DNA of 40,967 nt from an uncultured Veillonella sp. (GTDB taxonomy: Bacteria > Bacillota > Negativicutes > Veillonellales > Veillonellaceae): NCBI GenBank assembly GCA_934202215.1, contig CAKPXR010000006.1, positions 1 through 40,967 on the forward strand, in the 5' to 3' direction. Below the pieces are notes generated by a model. That model was not told where the DNA came from. It was given only the letters and a program-made list of their open reading frames with translations, and made no database searches. How positions within the stretch are numbered: position 1 is the first letter of the stretch; each line of letters opens with the position of its first letter. The position numbers and the translations under genes are program-made. Shown piece after piece: positions 32,620-40,967 of this stretch.

Positions 32620-33549
32620 ATGTGGTTAGATAATGAGATTTCACTATTTAAACAAAATATAGAAATGCTGCAAGTGAACCAACGTATAGGCCGATTGGCA
32701 TTTTTATGGGCTGTGTTTGGTTTAATGGGAAGTAAATTTTTAGCGTACCTTCTATTTGTGGTATTGATAGGATTTATTCAAGATGGTTTGTTTCAAGGTA
32801 GTACATATTTGTCATATATTTATTTTGGATGCTTGCAGATTATACATATAGCAGTAACTATTTTTTTACTCAAACGTAGATTGAATGACTGTGGTTCATC
32901 CTTGTGGTATATTATCTTAGTACCCATAGCATACCTAAGTTTGTGGGTATATTGGGGTATGAGTTTTAGTTGGGAATCTATATCCGAAACCTTCATAAAT
33001 GCAGGATTTTATTGGGAAGGGTTCTTTTGGCAGTATTTTATTTTGGCTTGCTTTGCGTTGCCTCTTAGTGTACCGGATTATAATAAGTATGGCTTAGATG
33101 AAGGCCGAGATAGACATAATAACTATATTATTTCTTATGTTCGAAGTTCTACGATTAGTAAAGATACGGATAATAGTAAATTTGACTATATTTGTAGCTG
33201 TATATGGGATGTTTTATTTGCTAGGCTCTTTGATGTTAAGGGAAGGACTTCCGTATCAGTCTTTTGGGGCGGTCTTGTAGGAGCTCGCATTTTTATGGAC
33301 ATTATTATGAATATGGCTATAGCCGTAGTATTGTTAATTGTTCAGCTTGGTATACCTCTTTATATACCACGGTGGGGATTTATGGCTATCCTGATATGGC
33401 CAATATTAGCAATGATTACACTAGGTATACGTAGACTTCACGATTCTCTATTAAGCGGTTTATGGATTATTGGACTTTGTATTCCGTATATCAATATTTT
33501 TGTTAGTTATCATCTTTTGTTTAAAAAATCTTGGCATATTGAAAGTTAA
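32620..33549 (+). CDS. Membrane protein with two DUF805 domains
   Basis: About 309 residues. Two tandem DUF805 units, small four-helix membrane domains. The first begins with RIGRLAFLWAVFG and ends at KRRLNDCGSSLWYII-IPI-like sequence; the second begins RLFDVKGRTSVSVFWGG (about 205) and ends RRLHDSLLSGLWIIGLCIPYINI. Single-domain forms (YhaH, YhaI) are common; two in one chain are less so. The ATG at 32620 has only a weak GAAAG upstream; a TTG at 32590 is possible. Codon use is AT-richer than in the trp genes. Function unknown. Confidence 0.75.
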   Translation: MWLDNEISLFKQNIEMLQVNQRIGRLAFLWAVFGLMGSKFLAYLLFVVLIGFIQDGLFQGSTYLSYIYFGCLQIIHIAVTIFLLKRRLNDCGSSLWYIILVPIAYLSLWVYWGMSFSWESISETFINAGFYWEGFFWQYFILACFALPLSVPDYNKYGLDEGRDRHNNYIISYVRSSTISKDTDNSKFDYICSCIWDVLFARLFDVKGRTSVSVFWGGLVGARIFMDIIMNMAIAVVLLIVQLGIPLYIPRWGFMAILIWPILAMITLGIRRLHDSLLSGLWIIGLCIPYINIFVSYHLLFKKSWHIES

Positions 33550-33558
33550 GAATTCTCC

Positions 33559-33588
33559 TTGACTTTCATTCTATAGAAACATTATAAT
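33559..33588 (+). promoter_or_regulatory. trp operon promoter
   Basis: TTGACT (33559-33564), 18-base spacer, TATAAT (33583-33588). Transcription should begin near 33595, just before the T-box stem I. Confidence 0.7.
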
Positions 33589-33594
33589 CAAACT

Positions 33595-33922
33595 ATAATT
33601 TTATACTCGCCTGAAAGAAACCGATGAGGTGGAGATAAAAATAGGAAATGCACTCACAGAGAGCGGGATTAGCTGAGAACCCGTAGTACGCAGCTTATTA
33701 AATGGACCACCGAGGGCGCATGGAACAGAATGAATTTCCATTCCTAGTATGGTGCGACGTCACACGAGCGTTAGTCGTGAGGGATATGTTAGTATCCTGC
33801 GAAAGGGGAATGCGCTGCATTCAAACAAGGTGGTACCGCGATTTATAGCATAATACAAAAATATTGTAATAATAGAACTATAGACTCGTCCTTGACGTTA
33901 TATTGTCATGGGCGAGTTTTTT
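33595..33922 (+). promoter_or_regulatory. T-box riboswitch (tRNA-Trp) leading the trp operon
   Basis: The T-box core AACAAGGTGGTACCGCG is at 33824-33840. Stem I closes by GGTGG/CCACC, and the specifier position just before CCACC is TGG (33703-33705), the Trp codon. A terminator, CTCGTCC with GGGCGAG and a T run (33884-33922), follows. Uncharged tRNA-Trp should stabilise the antiterminator and open transcription of trpE-A. Confidence 0.93.
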
Positions 33923-33949
33923 ATTGGCAAACGCCAGATGGAGGTTCTC

Positions 33950-35419
33950 ATGATTTTTCCTAGTTTAGACCGTGTGAAAGCTATCGCACCGGGCTACGAT
34001 ATCGTGCCTGTGTATATGGAAATTTTATCCGATGTACGCACACCGATTAGTGTGTTGAAAGCATTAAAACAAGTGAGTAGTCATACGTACTTGCTTGAAA
34101 GTGCGGATAATAGTAATCATTGGGGCCGTTACTCCTTCTTGGGCTACGATCCTAAGATTGAGCTATTCTGTAAAAATCATAAAATGACTATCAAAGACGG
34201 TACTACTCGCACCTTTGAGTGCTCTGACCCTGCTGCAGAAATTCGCAATATTTTGAGCCAATATAAAAGCCCTCGCTTAGAAGAGTTACCAACCTTCACA
34301 GGGGGCTTTGTAGGTTACTTCGCTTGTGAATACATTCGCTACATTGAGCCAACATTGGACTTCCCAACGCCAGATGATGACTCTGCCATGGTAAACGATG
34401 TAGACCTTATGCTCTTCGATAAGGTTATCGCTTTCGACCATTATAAAAATAAAATCTACTTGATTGCTAACATCAGTACAAACGATTTAGAACGTAACTA
34501 CAATAAGGCTGAGCTTGAGTTGAAAGCATTAGCTGATCTCGTTGTTAACGGCAAAGAGGCAGATGTGCCAAAAGGCGTTCTTAAAACAGAGTTTACCTCT
34601 GAGTTCACAAAGGATGAGTTTGAAGCAGTTGTTAAAAAGACACAGCACTACATCAAAGAAGGGGATATCTTCCAATGCGTTGTATCTAACCGACGTGAAG
34701 CCGAGTTCGATGGTAGCTTGTTGAATGCATATCGCGTATTGCGTACATTGAATCCATCTCCATATATGTTCTACCTATCTGGTGGTAATGTAGAGCTTAC
34801 AGGTGCTTCTCCTGAAACATTGGTGAAATTGACAAATGGCAAGATGTACACATTCCCAATTGCAGGTACTATGCGCCGCGGTAAGACAGAAGCAGAGGAC
34901 CTCGCTATTGAGGAAAAACTCATCAACGACGAAAAAGAGTTGGCTGAACATAATATGCTTGTTGACCTTGGCCGTAACGATTTAGGTAAAATTGCTAAAT
35001 TTGGTTCTGTAAAAGTTGAAGCGTTACATATGTTGCAACGTTTTTCTCATGTAATCCACATTACATCTACTGTAAGCGGTGATATTCAAGATGGCAAAGA
35101 TGCACTGGATGCTATCGGTGCTACATTGCCAGCCGGCACATTATCTGGAGCGCCTAAAATTCGTGCTATCGAGATTTTACACGAACTTGAAAAAAGCCCA
35201 CGAGGCGTATATGGCGGCGCTGTAGGTTATATTGATTTCTCTGGTAACATGGACGTATGTATCGGCATCCGTATGGCTATGAATAAAGGTGGCAAAGTGT
35301 ATGTTCGTGCTGGTGCTGGTATCGTTCGCGATAGCGTACCTGCTAGTGAATACAATGAAACATTAATCAAAGGCCAATCCATGATTTCCGCAATTACAGA
35401 TGCACAGGAGGTAGAATAA
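33950..35419 (+). CDS. trpE: Anthranilate synthase component I
   Basis: 489 residues, full length. Makes anthranilate from chorismate with ammonia delivered by TrpG. The N-terminal feedback site LLES (48-51 in SSHTYLLESAD) marks a tryptophan-sensitive TrpE rather than PabB. Catalytic-domain motifs are GDIFQCVVSNR, YMFYL..ASPETLV, PIAGTMRRGKT, LVDLGRNDLG and GAPKIRAIEI. GGAGGT lies six bases before the ATG at 33950; an upstream in-frame ATG at 33908 lies inside the terminator hairpin and is rejected. It is first in the T-box controlled operon; the stop overlaps the trpG start (TAATG). Confidence 0.97.
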   Translation: MIFPSLDRVKAIAPGYDIVPVYMEILSDVRTPISVLKALKQVSSHTYLLESADNSNHWGRYSFLGYDPKIELFCKNHKMTIKDGTTRTFECSDPAAEIRNILSQYKSPRLEELPTFTGGFVGYFACEYIRYIEPTLDFPTPDDDSAMVNDVDLMLFDKVIAFDHYKNKIYLIANISTNDLERNYNKAELELKALADLVVNGKEADVPKGVLKTEFTSEFTKDEFEAVVKKTQHYIKEGDIFQCVVSNRREAEFDGSLLNAYRVLRTLNPSPYMFYLSGGNVELTGASPETLVKLTNGKMYTFPIAGTMRRGKTEAEDLAIEEKLINDEKELAEHNMLVDLGRNDLGKIAKFGSVKVEALHMLQRFSHVIHITSTVSGDIQDGKDALDAIGATLPAGTLSGAPKIRAIEILHELEKSPRGVYGGAVGYIDFSGNMDVCIGIRMAMNKGGKVYVRAGAGIVRDSVPASEYNETLIKGQSMISAITDAQEVE

Positions 35420-35985
35420 TGGTACTCCTTATAGATAATTACGATAGCTTCTCCTTTAATTTATACCAATTAGTAGGCTCTATCGATCCAGATATTAAAG
35501 TCATCCGCAGTGATGAATTAACAGTTGAAGAAATCCGCGCTTTGAAACCAGACTATGTGATACTTTCACCAGGACCTGGCAGACCAGCTGATGCGGGCGT
35601 ATACGAAGACCTATTGCGCGAATGCAAAGGCGAATTCCCAATCCTCGGCGTATGCCTCGGGCACCAAGCCATCGGCGAAGTATTCGGCGGCACCGTTTCC
35701 TACGCAAAACAAGTTATGCACGGCAAACAAAGCGTAGCCAAACAAGTACACCCATCCAAAATCCTTAAAGGCGTACCAGAACAATTTGAAGTCGCTCGCT
35801 ACCACTCCTTGGCGATTATTGACGAAACCATGCCAAGCGAACTCATTGTCACATCTATTACAGACGACGGCGAAGTAATGAGCGTAGAACATAAGGACTA
35901 CCCAATCTATGGAGTGCAATTCCATCCGGAATCCATCATGACGCCAAACGGGGAACAAATGATTCGCAATTTCTTAGAAAAATAA
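35419..35985 (+). CDS. trpG: Anthranilate synthase component II (glutamine amidotransferase)
   Basis: 188 residues, class I glutaminase. Releases ammonia from glutamine for TrpE and may also serve PabB. The catalytic Cys79 is in LGVCLGHQAIGE; His169 and Glu171 are in YGVQFHPESI. The oxyanion stretch LSPGPGRP is present. The start overlaps the trpE stop by one base, so translation is coupled and subunits are made in balance. It is not fused to TrpD as in enteric bacteria. A 365-base gap with strong RNA structure separates it from trpD. Confidence 0.97.
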   Translation: MVLLIDNYDSFSFNLYQLVGSIDPDIKVIRSDELTVEEIRALKPDYVILSPGPGRPADAGVYEDLLRECKGEFPILGVCLGHQAIGEVFGGTVSYAKQVMHGKQSVAKQVHPSKILKGVPEQFEVARYHSLAIIDETMPSELIVTSITDDGEVMSVEHKDYPIYGVQFHPESIMTPNGEQMIRNFLEK

Positions 35986-36001
35986 CTACATTTTGATTTA
36001 G

Positions 36002-36170
36002 GTATTCGAGGGGCTATTATTAAGTGCAAGCACGTTGAGGCAAAAATAAGGTCTCTCGGAACTCCGATGGCCACCCACCCCACTACGTGGGGCCGCCAAG
36101 TCGTTCCTTAAGACCTTATTTTCTGCCAACTCAATTTTGACAATATCTAATAATAGCCCCTCTACAATAC
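36002..36170. repeat. Long nested inverted repeat between trpG and trpD
   Basis: Successive arms all pair across one centre. They are GTATT/AATAC (36002-36006, 36166-36170), a perfect 15-mer (36008-36022 with 36148-36162), TTGA/TCAA, GGCA/TGCC, a perfect 12-mer (36043-36054 with 36111-36122), GGAAC/GTTCC, TGGC/GCCA and CCCCAC/GTGGGG around a TAC loop (36084-36086). No open frame and no T run are present. The central part is much richer in G+C than its surroundings. It could be a miniature inverted-repeat element or an RNA structure acting within the operon. Confidence 0.9.
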
Positions 36171-36230
36171 ACATCGTGAACTGTAGTCATATTTTTCTAA
36201 AGAAATATACGAATCAGAACCCCTAATATA

Positions 36231-36260
36231 GGAAAAGGTGGTGCAAAGCACCACCATTCC
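36231..36260. repeat. Second hairpin in the trpG-trpD gap
   Basis: GGTGGTGC-AAA-GCACCACC (36237-36255) is perfect, extended by GGAA/TTCC outside. There is no T run, so it is not a standard terminator. Confidence 0.8.
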
Positions 36261-36276
36261 CACTCCCTATAAAGAA

Positions 36277-36317
36277 ATGACCTGTGCGTTACTTCATATA
36301 ATGCGCAGGATCATTTG
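36277..36317 (+). promoter_or_regulatory. Hairpin in front of trpD
   Basis: ATGA-CCTGTGC pairs with GCGCAGG-A-TCAT around a loop of about 16 bases, with one bulge and one G-T pair. It lies 34 bases before the trpD ATG and may affect read-through or translation. Confidence 0.55.
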
Positions 36318-36350
36318 AGAGATAATGAACAACAAGTAAGGAGATATAAA

Positions 36351-37361
36351 ATGATTAAAGACGCATTATATGCAGTAACGCATGGTCAGGATTTATCCTA
36401 CGACCTTGCTAAAGATACAATGAACAAGATTATGAGTGGCGAGGTAGACGAGGTTCCTATGGCTGGTTTCTTGTGTGCTCTTGCAGCGAAAGGGCCTACT
36501 GTAGATGAGGTTACGGCGTTTGCTGAGGTTATGCGCGAGAAGGCTGGTTCTGTGCCTCATGAAGGCACAGTTGTAGAAATCGTAGGTACTGGCGGCGACG
36601 AAGCGAATACGTTCAACATTTCTACTACATCTGGCTTTATCATTTCCGCTGCAGGTATTCCTGTAGCAAAACATGGTAACCGCAGTGTATCTAGTAAATG
36701 TGGCGCTGCTGATTTGATCGAAGCATTAGGCGCTAAGTTAGAGCTTAATGGTGAACAAAATGAGGAGGTCCTCAACAAAGCAAATATGTGCTTCATGTTC
36801 GCCCCTGTATATCACCAAGCTATGAAATATGCAGGCCCGGTACGTAAAGCGTTAGGCGTTCGTACTGTGTTCAATATCCTTGGACCATTGGCAAACCCGG
36901 CAGGTGCTACTGTTGAGTTAATGGGTGTTTACGATAAATCTTTGGTAGAACCATTGGCTCGTGTATTGGCTAACCTTGGCGTTAAGCGCGGTGCTGTGGT
37001 ACACGGCTTCGACGGCCTTGATGAGATTACAGCAACTAACAAAACGTACGTATGCGAAATTAATGATGGTGCTTTCACAAGTTACGAATTTGATCCTAAA
37101 GAATATGGTTTCGAATACGCTGATAAAACTGAGCTTGAAGGTGGCGACGCTACAGTAAACGCTGAGATTACACGCCGCGTTCTCAGTGGTGAGCAAGGTG
37201 GTAAACGTACAGCAGTTCTTCTTAACGCTGGTATGGCGATTTACCTTGCAAAAGATGGCATTACATTAACAGAGGGCATTGAAGAGGCGAAACATATGAT
37301 TGACTCTGGCAAGGCTCTTGATACAATGGAACAATTTGTGAAAGCAACACAAGAGGTGTAA
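36351..37361 (+). CDS. trpD: Anthranilate phosphoribosyltransferase
   Basis: 336 residues, typical. Joins PRPP to anthranilate in the second dedicated step. EIVGTGGDEANTFNISTTSGF carries the PRPP loop GTGGD and the NIST segment; KHGNRSVSSKCGAADLIEALG and the ...PVYHQAMKYAGPVRKALGVRTVFNILGPLANP region are family hallmarks. AAGGAG is eight bases before the ATG at 36351; an upstream in-frame ATG lies within the hairpin at 36277-36317. The next gene follows after three bases. Confidence 0.97.
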   Translation: MIKDALYAVTHGQDLSYDLAKDTMNKIMSGEVDEVPMAGFLCALAAKGPTVDEVTAFAEVMREKAGSVPHEGTVVEIVGTGGDEANTFNISTTSGFIISAAGIPVAKHGNRSVSSKCGAADLIEALGAKLELNGEQNEEVLNKANMCFMFAPVYHQAMKYAGPVRKALGVRTVFNILGPLANPAGATVELMGVYDKSLVEPLARVLANLGVKRGAVVHGFDGLDEITATNKTYVCEINDGAFTSYEFDPKEYGFEYADKTELEGGDATVNAEITRRVLSGEQGGKRTAVLLNAGMAIYLAKDGITLTEGIEEAKHMIDSGKALDTMEQFVKATQEV

Positions 37362-37364
37362 CCA

Positions 37365-38858
37365 TTGATTTTAGATACAATTGTAGAGGCTACCAAAGTT
37401 CGCGTAGCCCAAGAAAAAGAGGTGGAAACGCCTGAGGCTGTGAAAGCAGCGGCCTTAGCATTGCCATCTGATACAGGATTTCCTTTTGAGGCAGCCCTTC
37501 GCCAGCAAGACTTTAACTTCATTTGTGAAGTCAAGAAGGCGTCTCCTTCAAAGGGGATTATCGCTGAACACTTTCCGTATTTAGATATTGCCAAAGAATA
37601 TGAAGTGGCTGGTGCTGCAGCTATCTCCGTTTTGACTGAGCCAGACTTCTTTAAAGGCGACAAAAAATATTTACAAGAAATCGCTAGTACCGTAAAAATC
37701 CCTGTACTACGCAAAGACTTCATCATCGATGAATACCAAATCTACCAAGCAAAGATTTGGGGCGCTAGTGCAATCCTATTAATCTGTGCATGCCTCGATG
37801 TGCCTACATTGACGAAGTTCCGCGAGTTAGCCGACTCTCTTGGCTTGTCCTCCTTAGTAGAGGCTCATGACGAACAGGAAGTACAAATGGCTATCGATTG
37901 CGGTGCTCGTATTATCGGCGTTAATAATCGCAACTTGAAAGACTTTACCGTAGATGTACAAAACAGTGTGCGCTTGCGTAATCTCGTTCAAGATGATGTG
38001 ATCTTCGTATCTGAAAGCGGTTTAGAAACACCAGAGGACATTCAAGTATTACGGGATAATAATATCGGCGTAGCCTTGATGGGGGAAACCTTCATGCGGT
38101 CTCCTAATAAGGTTGAGAAACTAGCATATCTCTACGGCCCGACTTACTACACACCAAAGGTTAAGATGTGTGGTATATCAAAGGTAGAAACAATTCCAGC
38201 CGTTGTAGAAGCAAAGGCTGATTATATGGGACTTGTATTTGCACCGAGCAAGCGGCAAGTTACAGTAGAACAAGCTAAAACATTAGTGGACGAACTCCAT
38301 AAACAATACGCAAAAACATATGGTACAGCTGCAGTGCCAATGAACTCTGAGACAGCACAAGATAGTAATGGATTAGGCAAAGAAAATATCATTTCTGAAG
38401 CTATTAAAACAGTAGGCGTTTTTGTAAATGAAACAGTAGATAACCTTGTTGCAATTGTAAATGAGGTTAATCTTGATGCGGTACAATTGCATGGTGACGA
38501 AAACGAGACTTTCATCCAATCCTTAAAAGAATGTACTAATGTAGAGGTTTGGAAGGCCGTTCAAATTCGTAGTGCTAGCGACGCAGAAAAATGGATCGAT
38601 AGCAGCGCTGATATGCTATTATTTGATGCGTACCATAAGGATGAGCGTGGCGGCACGGGTGAAGTGTTTGACTGGTCTTGCTTAGATGAGTTTGAACGCC
38701 CATTTATGCTAGCTGGTGGTATCGATAGCACAAATGTGGCTCGTGCAATTCGTACGGTTAGACCTTATGGCATCGATATTAGTAGTGGCATTGAGACCAA
38801 TGGTGTTAAGGACGATGAGAAGATTAAAGCTTTCACAAATATTGTGAAATATATATAG
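37365..38858 (+). CDS. trpCF: Fused indole-3-glycerol-phosphate synthase / phosphoribosylanthranilate isomerase
   Basis: 497 residues, two TIM barrels in one chain. Residues 1 to about 258 are TrpC, with [11 protein letters not shown] (Lys57), LRKDFI (Lys117), LVEAHD (Glu166), GVNNRNL and SESGL. Residues about 264-497 are TrpF, with VKMCGIS (Cys269), [16 protein letters not shown] and [15 protein letters not shown] (Asp421). The isomerase half carries an extra polar stretch of about 30 residues (313-345), unusual after its second strand-helix unit. TTG start with GAGGTG six to seven bases upstream; no nearer ATG is in frame. The two activities are consecutive steps, done here in the C-then-F order as in E. 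coli. Confidence 0.95.
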   Translation: MILDTIVEATKVRVAQEKEVETPEAVKAAALALPSDTGFPFEAALRQQDFNFICEVKKASPSKGIIAEHFPYLDIAKEYEVAGAAAISVLTEPDFFKGDKKYLQEIASTVKIPVLRKDFIIDEYQIYQAKIWGASAILLICACLDVPTLTKFRELADSLGLSSLVEAHDEQEVQMAIDCGARIIGVNNRNLKDFTVDVQNSVRLRNLVQDDVIFVSESGLETPEDIQVLRDNNIGVALMGETFMRSPNKVEKLAYLYGPTYYTPKVKMCGISKVETIPAVVEAKADYMGLVFAPSKRQVTVEQAKTLVDELHKQYAKTYGTAAVPMNSETAQDSNGLGKENIISEAIKTVGVFVNETVDNLVAIVNEVNLDAVQLHGDENETFIQSLKECTNVEVWKAVQIRSASDAEKWIDSSADMLLFDAYHKDERGGTGEVFDWSCLDEFERPFMLAGGIDSTNVARAIRTVRPYGIDISSGIETNGVKDDEKIKAFTNIVKYI

Positions 38859-38871
38859 AAAGGTAAGTTAT

Positions 38872-40065
38872 ATGAGTGAACAAAGACATGGCTATTTTGG
38901 TGCCTTTGGTGGCCAATTTATGCCAGAAACATTGATGAATGCAGTCATCGAATTGGAAGAGGCGTACAACAAGTACAAAGATGATCCTGATTTTGTACGC
39001 GAACTTGAGGATTTACATAAAACATATACAGGCCGTCCATCCCTTTTATACTATGCCGATCGCATGACAAAGGACCTTGGGGGCGCCAAAATTTATTTGA
39101 AACGTGAAGATTTGAACCATACTGGTTCTCATAAATTAAATAATGTAATCGGCCAAATGTTGTTGGCAAAACGGATGGGTAAAACTCGCGTTATTGCTGA
39201 AACCGGTGCAGGTCAACATGGTGTAGCAACTGCTACTGTGGCTGCGTTAATGGGTATGGAATGTGAAGTATTCATGGGTGCTGAAGACTGTGAACGACAA
39301 GCTCTTAACGTATATCGTATGGAGTTATTGGGCGCTAAGGTACATCCTGTAACAACTGGTACTAGTACGTTAAAAGATGCTGTTTCTGAAGCAATGCGTG
39401 AATGGACTAACCGTATGTCCGATACACATTATGTGTTGGGCTCTGTTATGGGGGCGCATCCATTCCCTATGATCGTTCGTGATTTCCAATCTATCATTAG
39501 TCGTGAAGCGCGTGAACAAATTCTTGAAGCGGAAGGTAAATTGCCAACAGCTGTTATGGCTTGTGTAGGTGGTGGTTCCAATGCGATGGGGATGTTCTAT
39601 AACTTTATTCCAGATGAAGGCGTTCGCCTTATCGGTTGCGAAGCAGCAGGTCGCGGTGTTGATACAGAAGAACATGCGGCTACCATGGCAAAAGGTACAG
39701 TTGGTATTTTCCACGGTATGAAATCTTATTTCTGCCAAGATGAAGATGGTCAAATTGCACCGGTATATTCTATTTCTGCTGGCCTTGATTATCCTGGTAT
39801 AGGTCCTGAACATGCATATTTGCGCGATAGTGGTCGCGCTGAATATGTGCCTGTTACAGATGATGAAGCGGTGGATGCATTTGAATATTTGTCTCGTTTA
39901 GAGGGCATTATTCCAGCTATTGAAAGTGCTCATGCAGTGGCACATGCACGTAAAATTGCGCCTACTATGAGCAAGGACGATATCATTATTATTTGTTTAT
40001 CTGGTCGTGGCGATAAAGACGTAGCGGCTATGGCGAAATATAGAGGGGTGGATCTTCATGAGTAA
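38872..40065 (+). CDS. trpB: Tryptophan synthase beta chain
   Basis: 397 residues, the standard TrpB1 length. PLP enzyme condensing indole with serine. Lys88 in HTGSHKLNN is the PLP lysine; the catalytic Glu is in [14 protein letters not shown]; phosphate loop [10 protein letters not shown] is intact. The N-terminus [15 protein letters not shown] is typical of TrpB that pairs with TrpA. AAAGG lies before the ATG. Overlaps trpA by eight bases, which couples synthesis of the alpha2beta2 complex. Confidence 0.97.
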   Translation: MSEQRHGYFGAFGGQFMPETLMNAVIELEEAYNKYKDDPDFVRELEDLHKTYTGRPSLLYYADRMTKDLGGAKIYLKREDLNHTGSHKLNNVIGQMLLAKRMGKTRVIAETGAGQHGVATATVAALMGMECEVFMGAEDCERQALNVYRMELLGAKVHPVTTGTSTLKDAVSEAMREWTNRMSDTHYVLGSVMGAHPFPMIVRDFQSIISREAREQILEAEGKLPTAVMACVGGGSNAMGMFYNFIPDEGVRLIGCEAAGRGVDTEEHAATMAKGTVGIFHGMKSYFCQDEDGQIAPVYSISAGLDYPGIGPEHAYLRDSGRAEYVPVTDDEAVDAFEYLSRLEGIIPAIESAHAVAHARKIAPTMSKDDIIIICLSGRGDKDVAAMAKYRGVDLHE

Positions 40066-40849
40066 AATTAAAGACGCTTTCACAAAGGGCAAGGCATTCA
40101 TCCCATTCATTAGTGCTGGCGACCACGGTATTGAAAATACAGAACGTTATATTCGCGTGATGGTGAAAGCTGGTGCGGATATGGTAGAAATCGGTATTCC
40201 ATTCTCTGATCCAACAGCGGAAGGTCCTGTTATCCAAGAAGCGAGTACACGTGCTCTTTCTACAGGCGTAAAAATTCACGATATCTTCGATATGGTTCGT
40301 CGTTTGCGTACTGGCGATGATGCGTTGACTACTCCACTTGTGTTCATGACCTATTTAAATCCAATCTATGTATTTGGTCGTGAAAAATTCTTTACCCTCT
40401 GTGAAGAGGTTGGTATCGCTGGCGTTATCGTGCCAGATATGCCGTTTGAAGAAAAAGGAGAACTCGTAAGTGTTGCTAATAAACACGGCGTTGAAGTAGT
40501 ATCCTTAATTGCTCCAACATCTGAAAACCGCATTGAAATGATTGCTAAAGAAGCGGAAGGTTTTGTGTACTGCGTATCATCCCTTGGGGTTACAGGTATG
40601 CGTAGTGAAATTAAAACAGATATTAAATCTATCGTTGAGACAATTCGCAAATATACAGATATCCCTGTAGCTGTAGGTTTCGGTATCTCTAAACCAGAAC
40701 AAGCGGAAGCAATGGCGCGCGTATCTGACGGTGCTATCGTAGGTTCTGCTATCGTTAAAATCGTTGCAGAACACGGCGAACATGCAGACCAAGCATTGTT
40801 TGACTACGTACAATCTATGAAACAAGCGGTACAAAAAGCTAACGCATAA
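40058..40849 (+). CDS. trpA: Tryptophan synthase alpha chain
   Basis: 263 residues, a TIM barrel that splits indole-3-glycerol phosphate and passes indole to TrpB. The catalytic Glu is in [12 protein letters not shown]. The second catalytic acid, Asp60 of E. coli in ADGP, is Glu here (TAEGPVIQ), a variant the family signature allows. [12 protein letters not shown] and [11 protein letters not shown] bind the substrate phosphate. GAGGGG lies upstream within trpB. Last gene of the operon; no terminator is seen in the 42 bases before the insertion sequence. Confidence 0.96.
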   Translation: MSKIKDAFTKGKAFIPFISAGDHGIENTERYIRVMVKAGADMVEIGIPFSDPTAEGPVIQEASTRALSTGVKIHDIFDMVRRLRTGDDALTTPLVFMTYLNPIYVFGREKFFTLCEEVGIAGVIVPDMPFEEKGELVSVANKHGVEVVSLIAPTSENRIEMIAKEAEGFVYCVSSLGVTGMRSEIKTDIKSIVETIRKYTDIPVAVGFGISKPEQAEAMARVSDGAIVGSAIVKIVAEHGEHADQALFDYVQSMKQAVQKANA

Positions 40850-40891
40850 TGAAATCGATAATACAATACAACATAAAAAGGACGTTATACA

Positions 40892-40967
40892 TGATCTGCA
40901 CCCATTTTCTTGGACAGATATAATTAAGCTACTTTTTGGGAATGAGTTCGGTATTCTACCGGACTCA
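40892..40967 (-). mobile_element. End of an IS3-family (IS150-type) insertion sequence, cut by window edge
   Basis: From 40892 the sequence TGATCTGCACCCATTTTCTT matches the terminal inverted repeat style of IS150 (TGTACTGCACCCATTTT), starting with the TG of IS3-family ends. Immediately inside lies the 3' end of a transposase frame on the minus strand. The other end is beyond the window. Confidence 0.82.
40924..40967 (-). CDS. IS3-family transposase OrfB, C-terminal fragment
   Basis: Reading the minus strand, the last codons give SPVEYRTHSQKVA and then TAA at 40926-40924. SPVEYR near the C terminus is the hallmark ending of the IS3-family OrfB integrase (DDE) protein. The rest of the gene is outside the window, so intactness cannot be judged. 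Confidence 0.8.
   Translation of the reverse strand, partial: SPVEYRTHSQKVA

Noticed and set aside
33908..33949. Earlier TrpE start
   Set aside because: That ATG lies in the T-box terminator stem; GGAGGT is placed for the ATG at 33950.
37241..37726. 161-codon minus-strand frame inside trpD-trpCF
   Set aside because: It is fully antisense to strongly recognised enzymes and shows only the mirrored composition of those genes.
39370..39813. 147-codon minus-strand frame inside trpB
   Set aside because: Antisense shadow of a conserved gene, no ribosome site.
40190..40240. TrpA with Asp60 replaced by Glu as an inactive enzyme
   Set aside because: The family signature allows Asp or Glu here and the rest of the active site is intact, so this is a normal variant.

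Overview
This AT-rich 41 kb window most likely comes from Veillonella or a close relative in the Negativicutes. The gene order and families read as Firmicute: a T-box leader on the trp operon, A-type promoters and strong AGGAGG-type ribosome sites. They are combined with an outer-membrane-type SLH/coiled-coil protein of the kind found in diderm Firmicutes, a carbon-starvation (CstA) transporter and a [FeFe]-hydrogenase maturase. The genus call is an inference from gene content; no rRNA or marker search was possible.

Left part (1-7.3 kb): the 3' end of cstA; an ammonium transporter plus PII gene pair (amtB-glnK) with an intrinsic-terminator hairpin in its leader; two secreted proteins of unknown role that converge on one shared terminator; an unrecognised soluble protein; then queF (preQ1 synthesis) followed by a membrane protein. 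Next (7.3-12.3 kb): cysK and cysE for cysteine synthesis, a Dps mini-ferritin behind a promoter packed with ATTGAT half-sites, tRNA-Ser(GCU), an SLH-type envelope protein lacking a barrel, and mntH. From 12.5 to 15.6 kb a tight run holds a degenerate phosphoribosyltransferase-fold protein, yaaA, hydE and a Yip1-like membrane protein. At 15.7-20.5 kb lie an EF-G paralog with a Tyr where the catalytic His should be, a YhcH-family protein and two tandem paralogous EamA transporters.

Catabolic part (20.8-31.2 kb): an abgA-like amidohydrolase, a hydantoinase/carbamoylase-type hydrolase and a DcuC-family carrier form a putative scavenging unit. A divergent LysR regulator then faces a three-gene operon of an aconitase-like hydratase, a PrpF-family isomerase and a DASS transporter. 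These four families match the uncharacterised E. coli ybhD-ybhH-ybhI-ybhJ group, and this is the best candidate in the window for an undescribed pathway, probably uptake and isomerisation of a tri- or dicarboxylate. Two clean inverted repeats in the divergent gap look like the regulator's binding sites.

Right part (31.2-41 kb): an MFS exporter and a double-DUF805 membrane protein, then a complete tryptophan operon trpE-G-D-C/F-B-A under a T-box leader with a UGG specifier codon. The trpG-trpD gap is 365 bp and holds a ~170-nt near-perfect long hairpin plus two smaller hairpins, which ordinary trp operons do not have. The window ends inside the terminal repeat and transposase 3' end of an IS3-family (IS150-type) insertion sequence lying just behind trpA.
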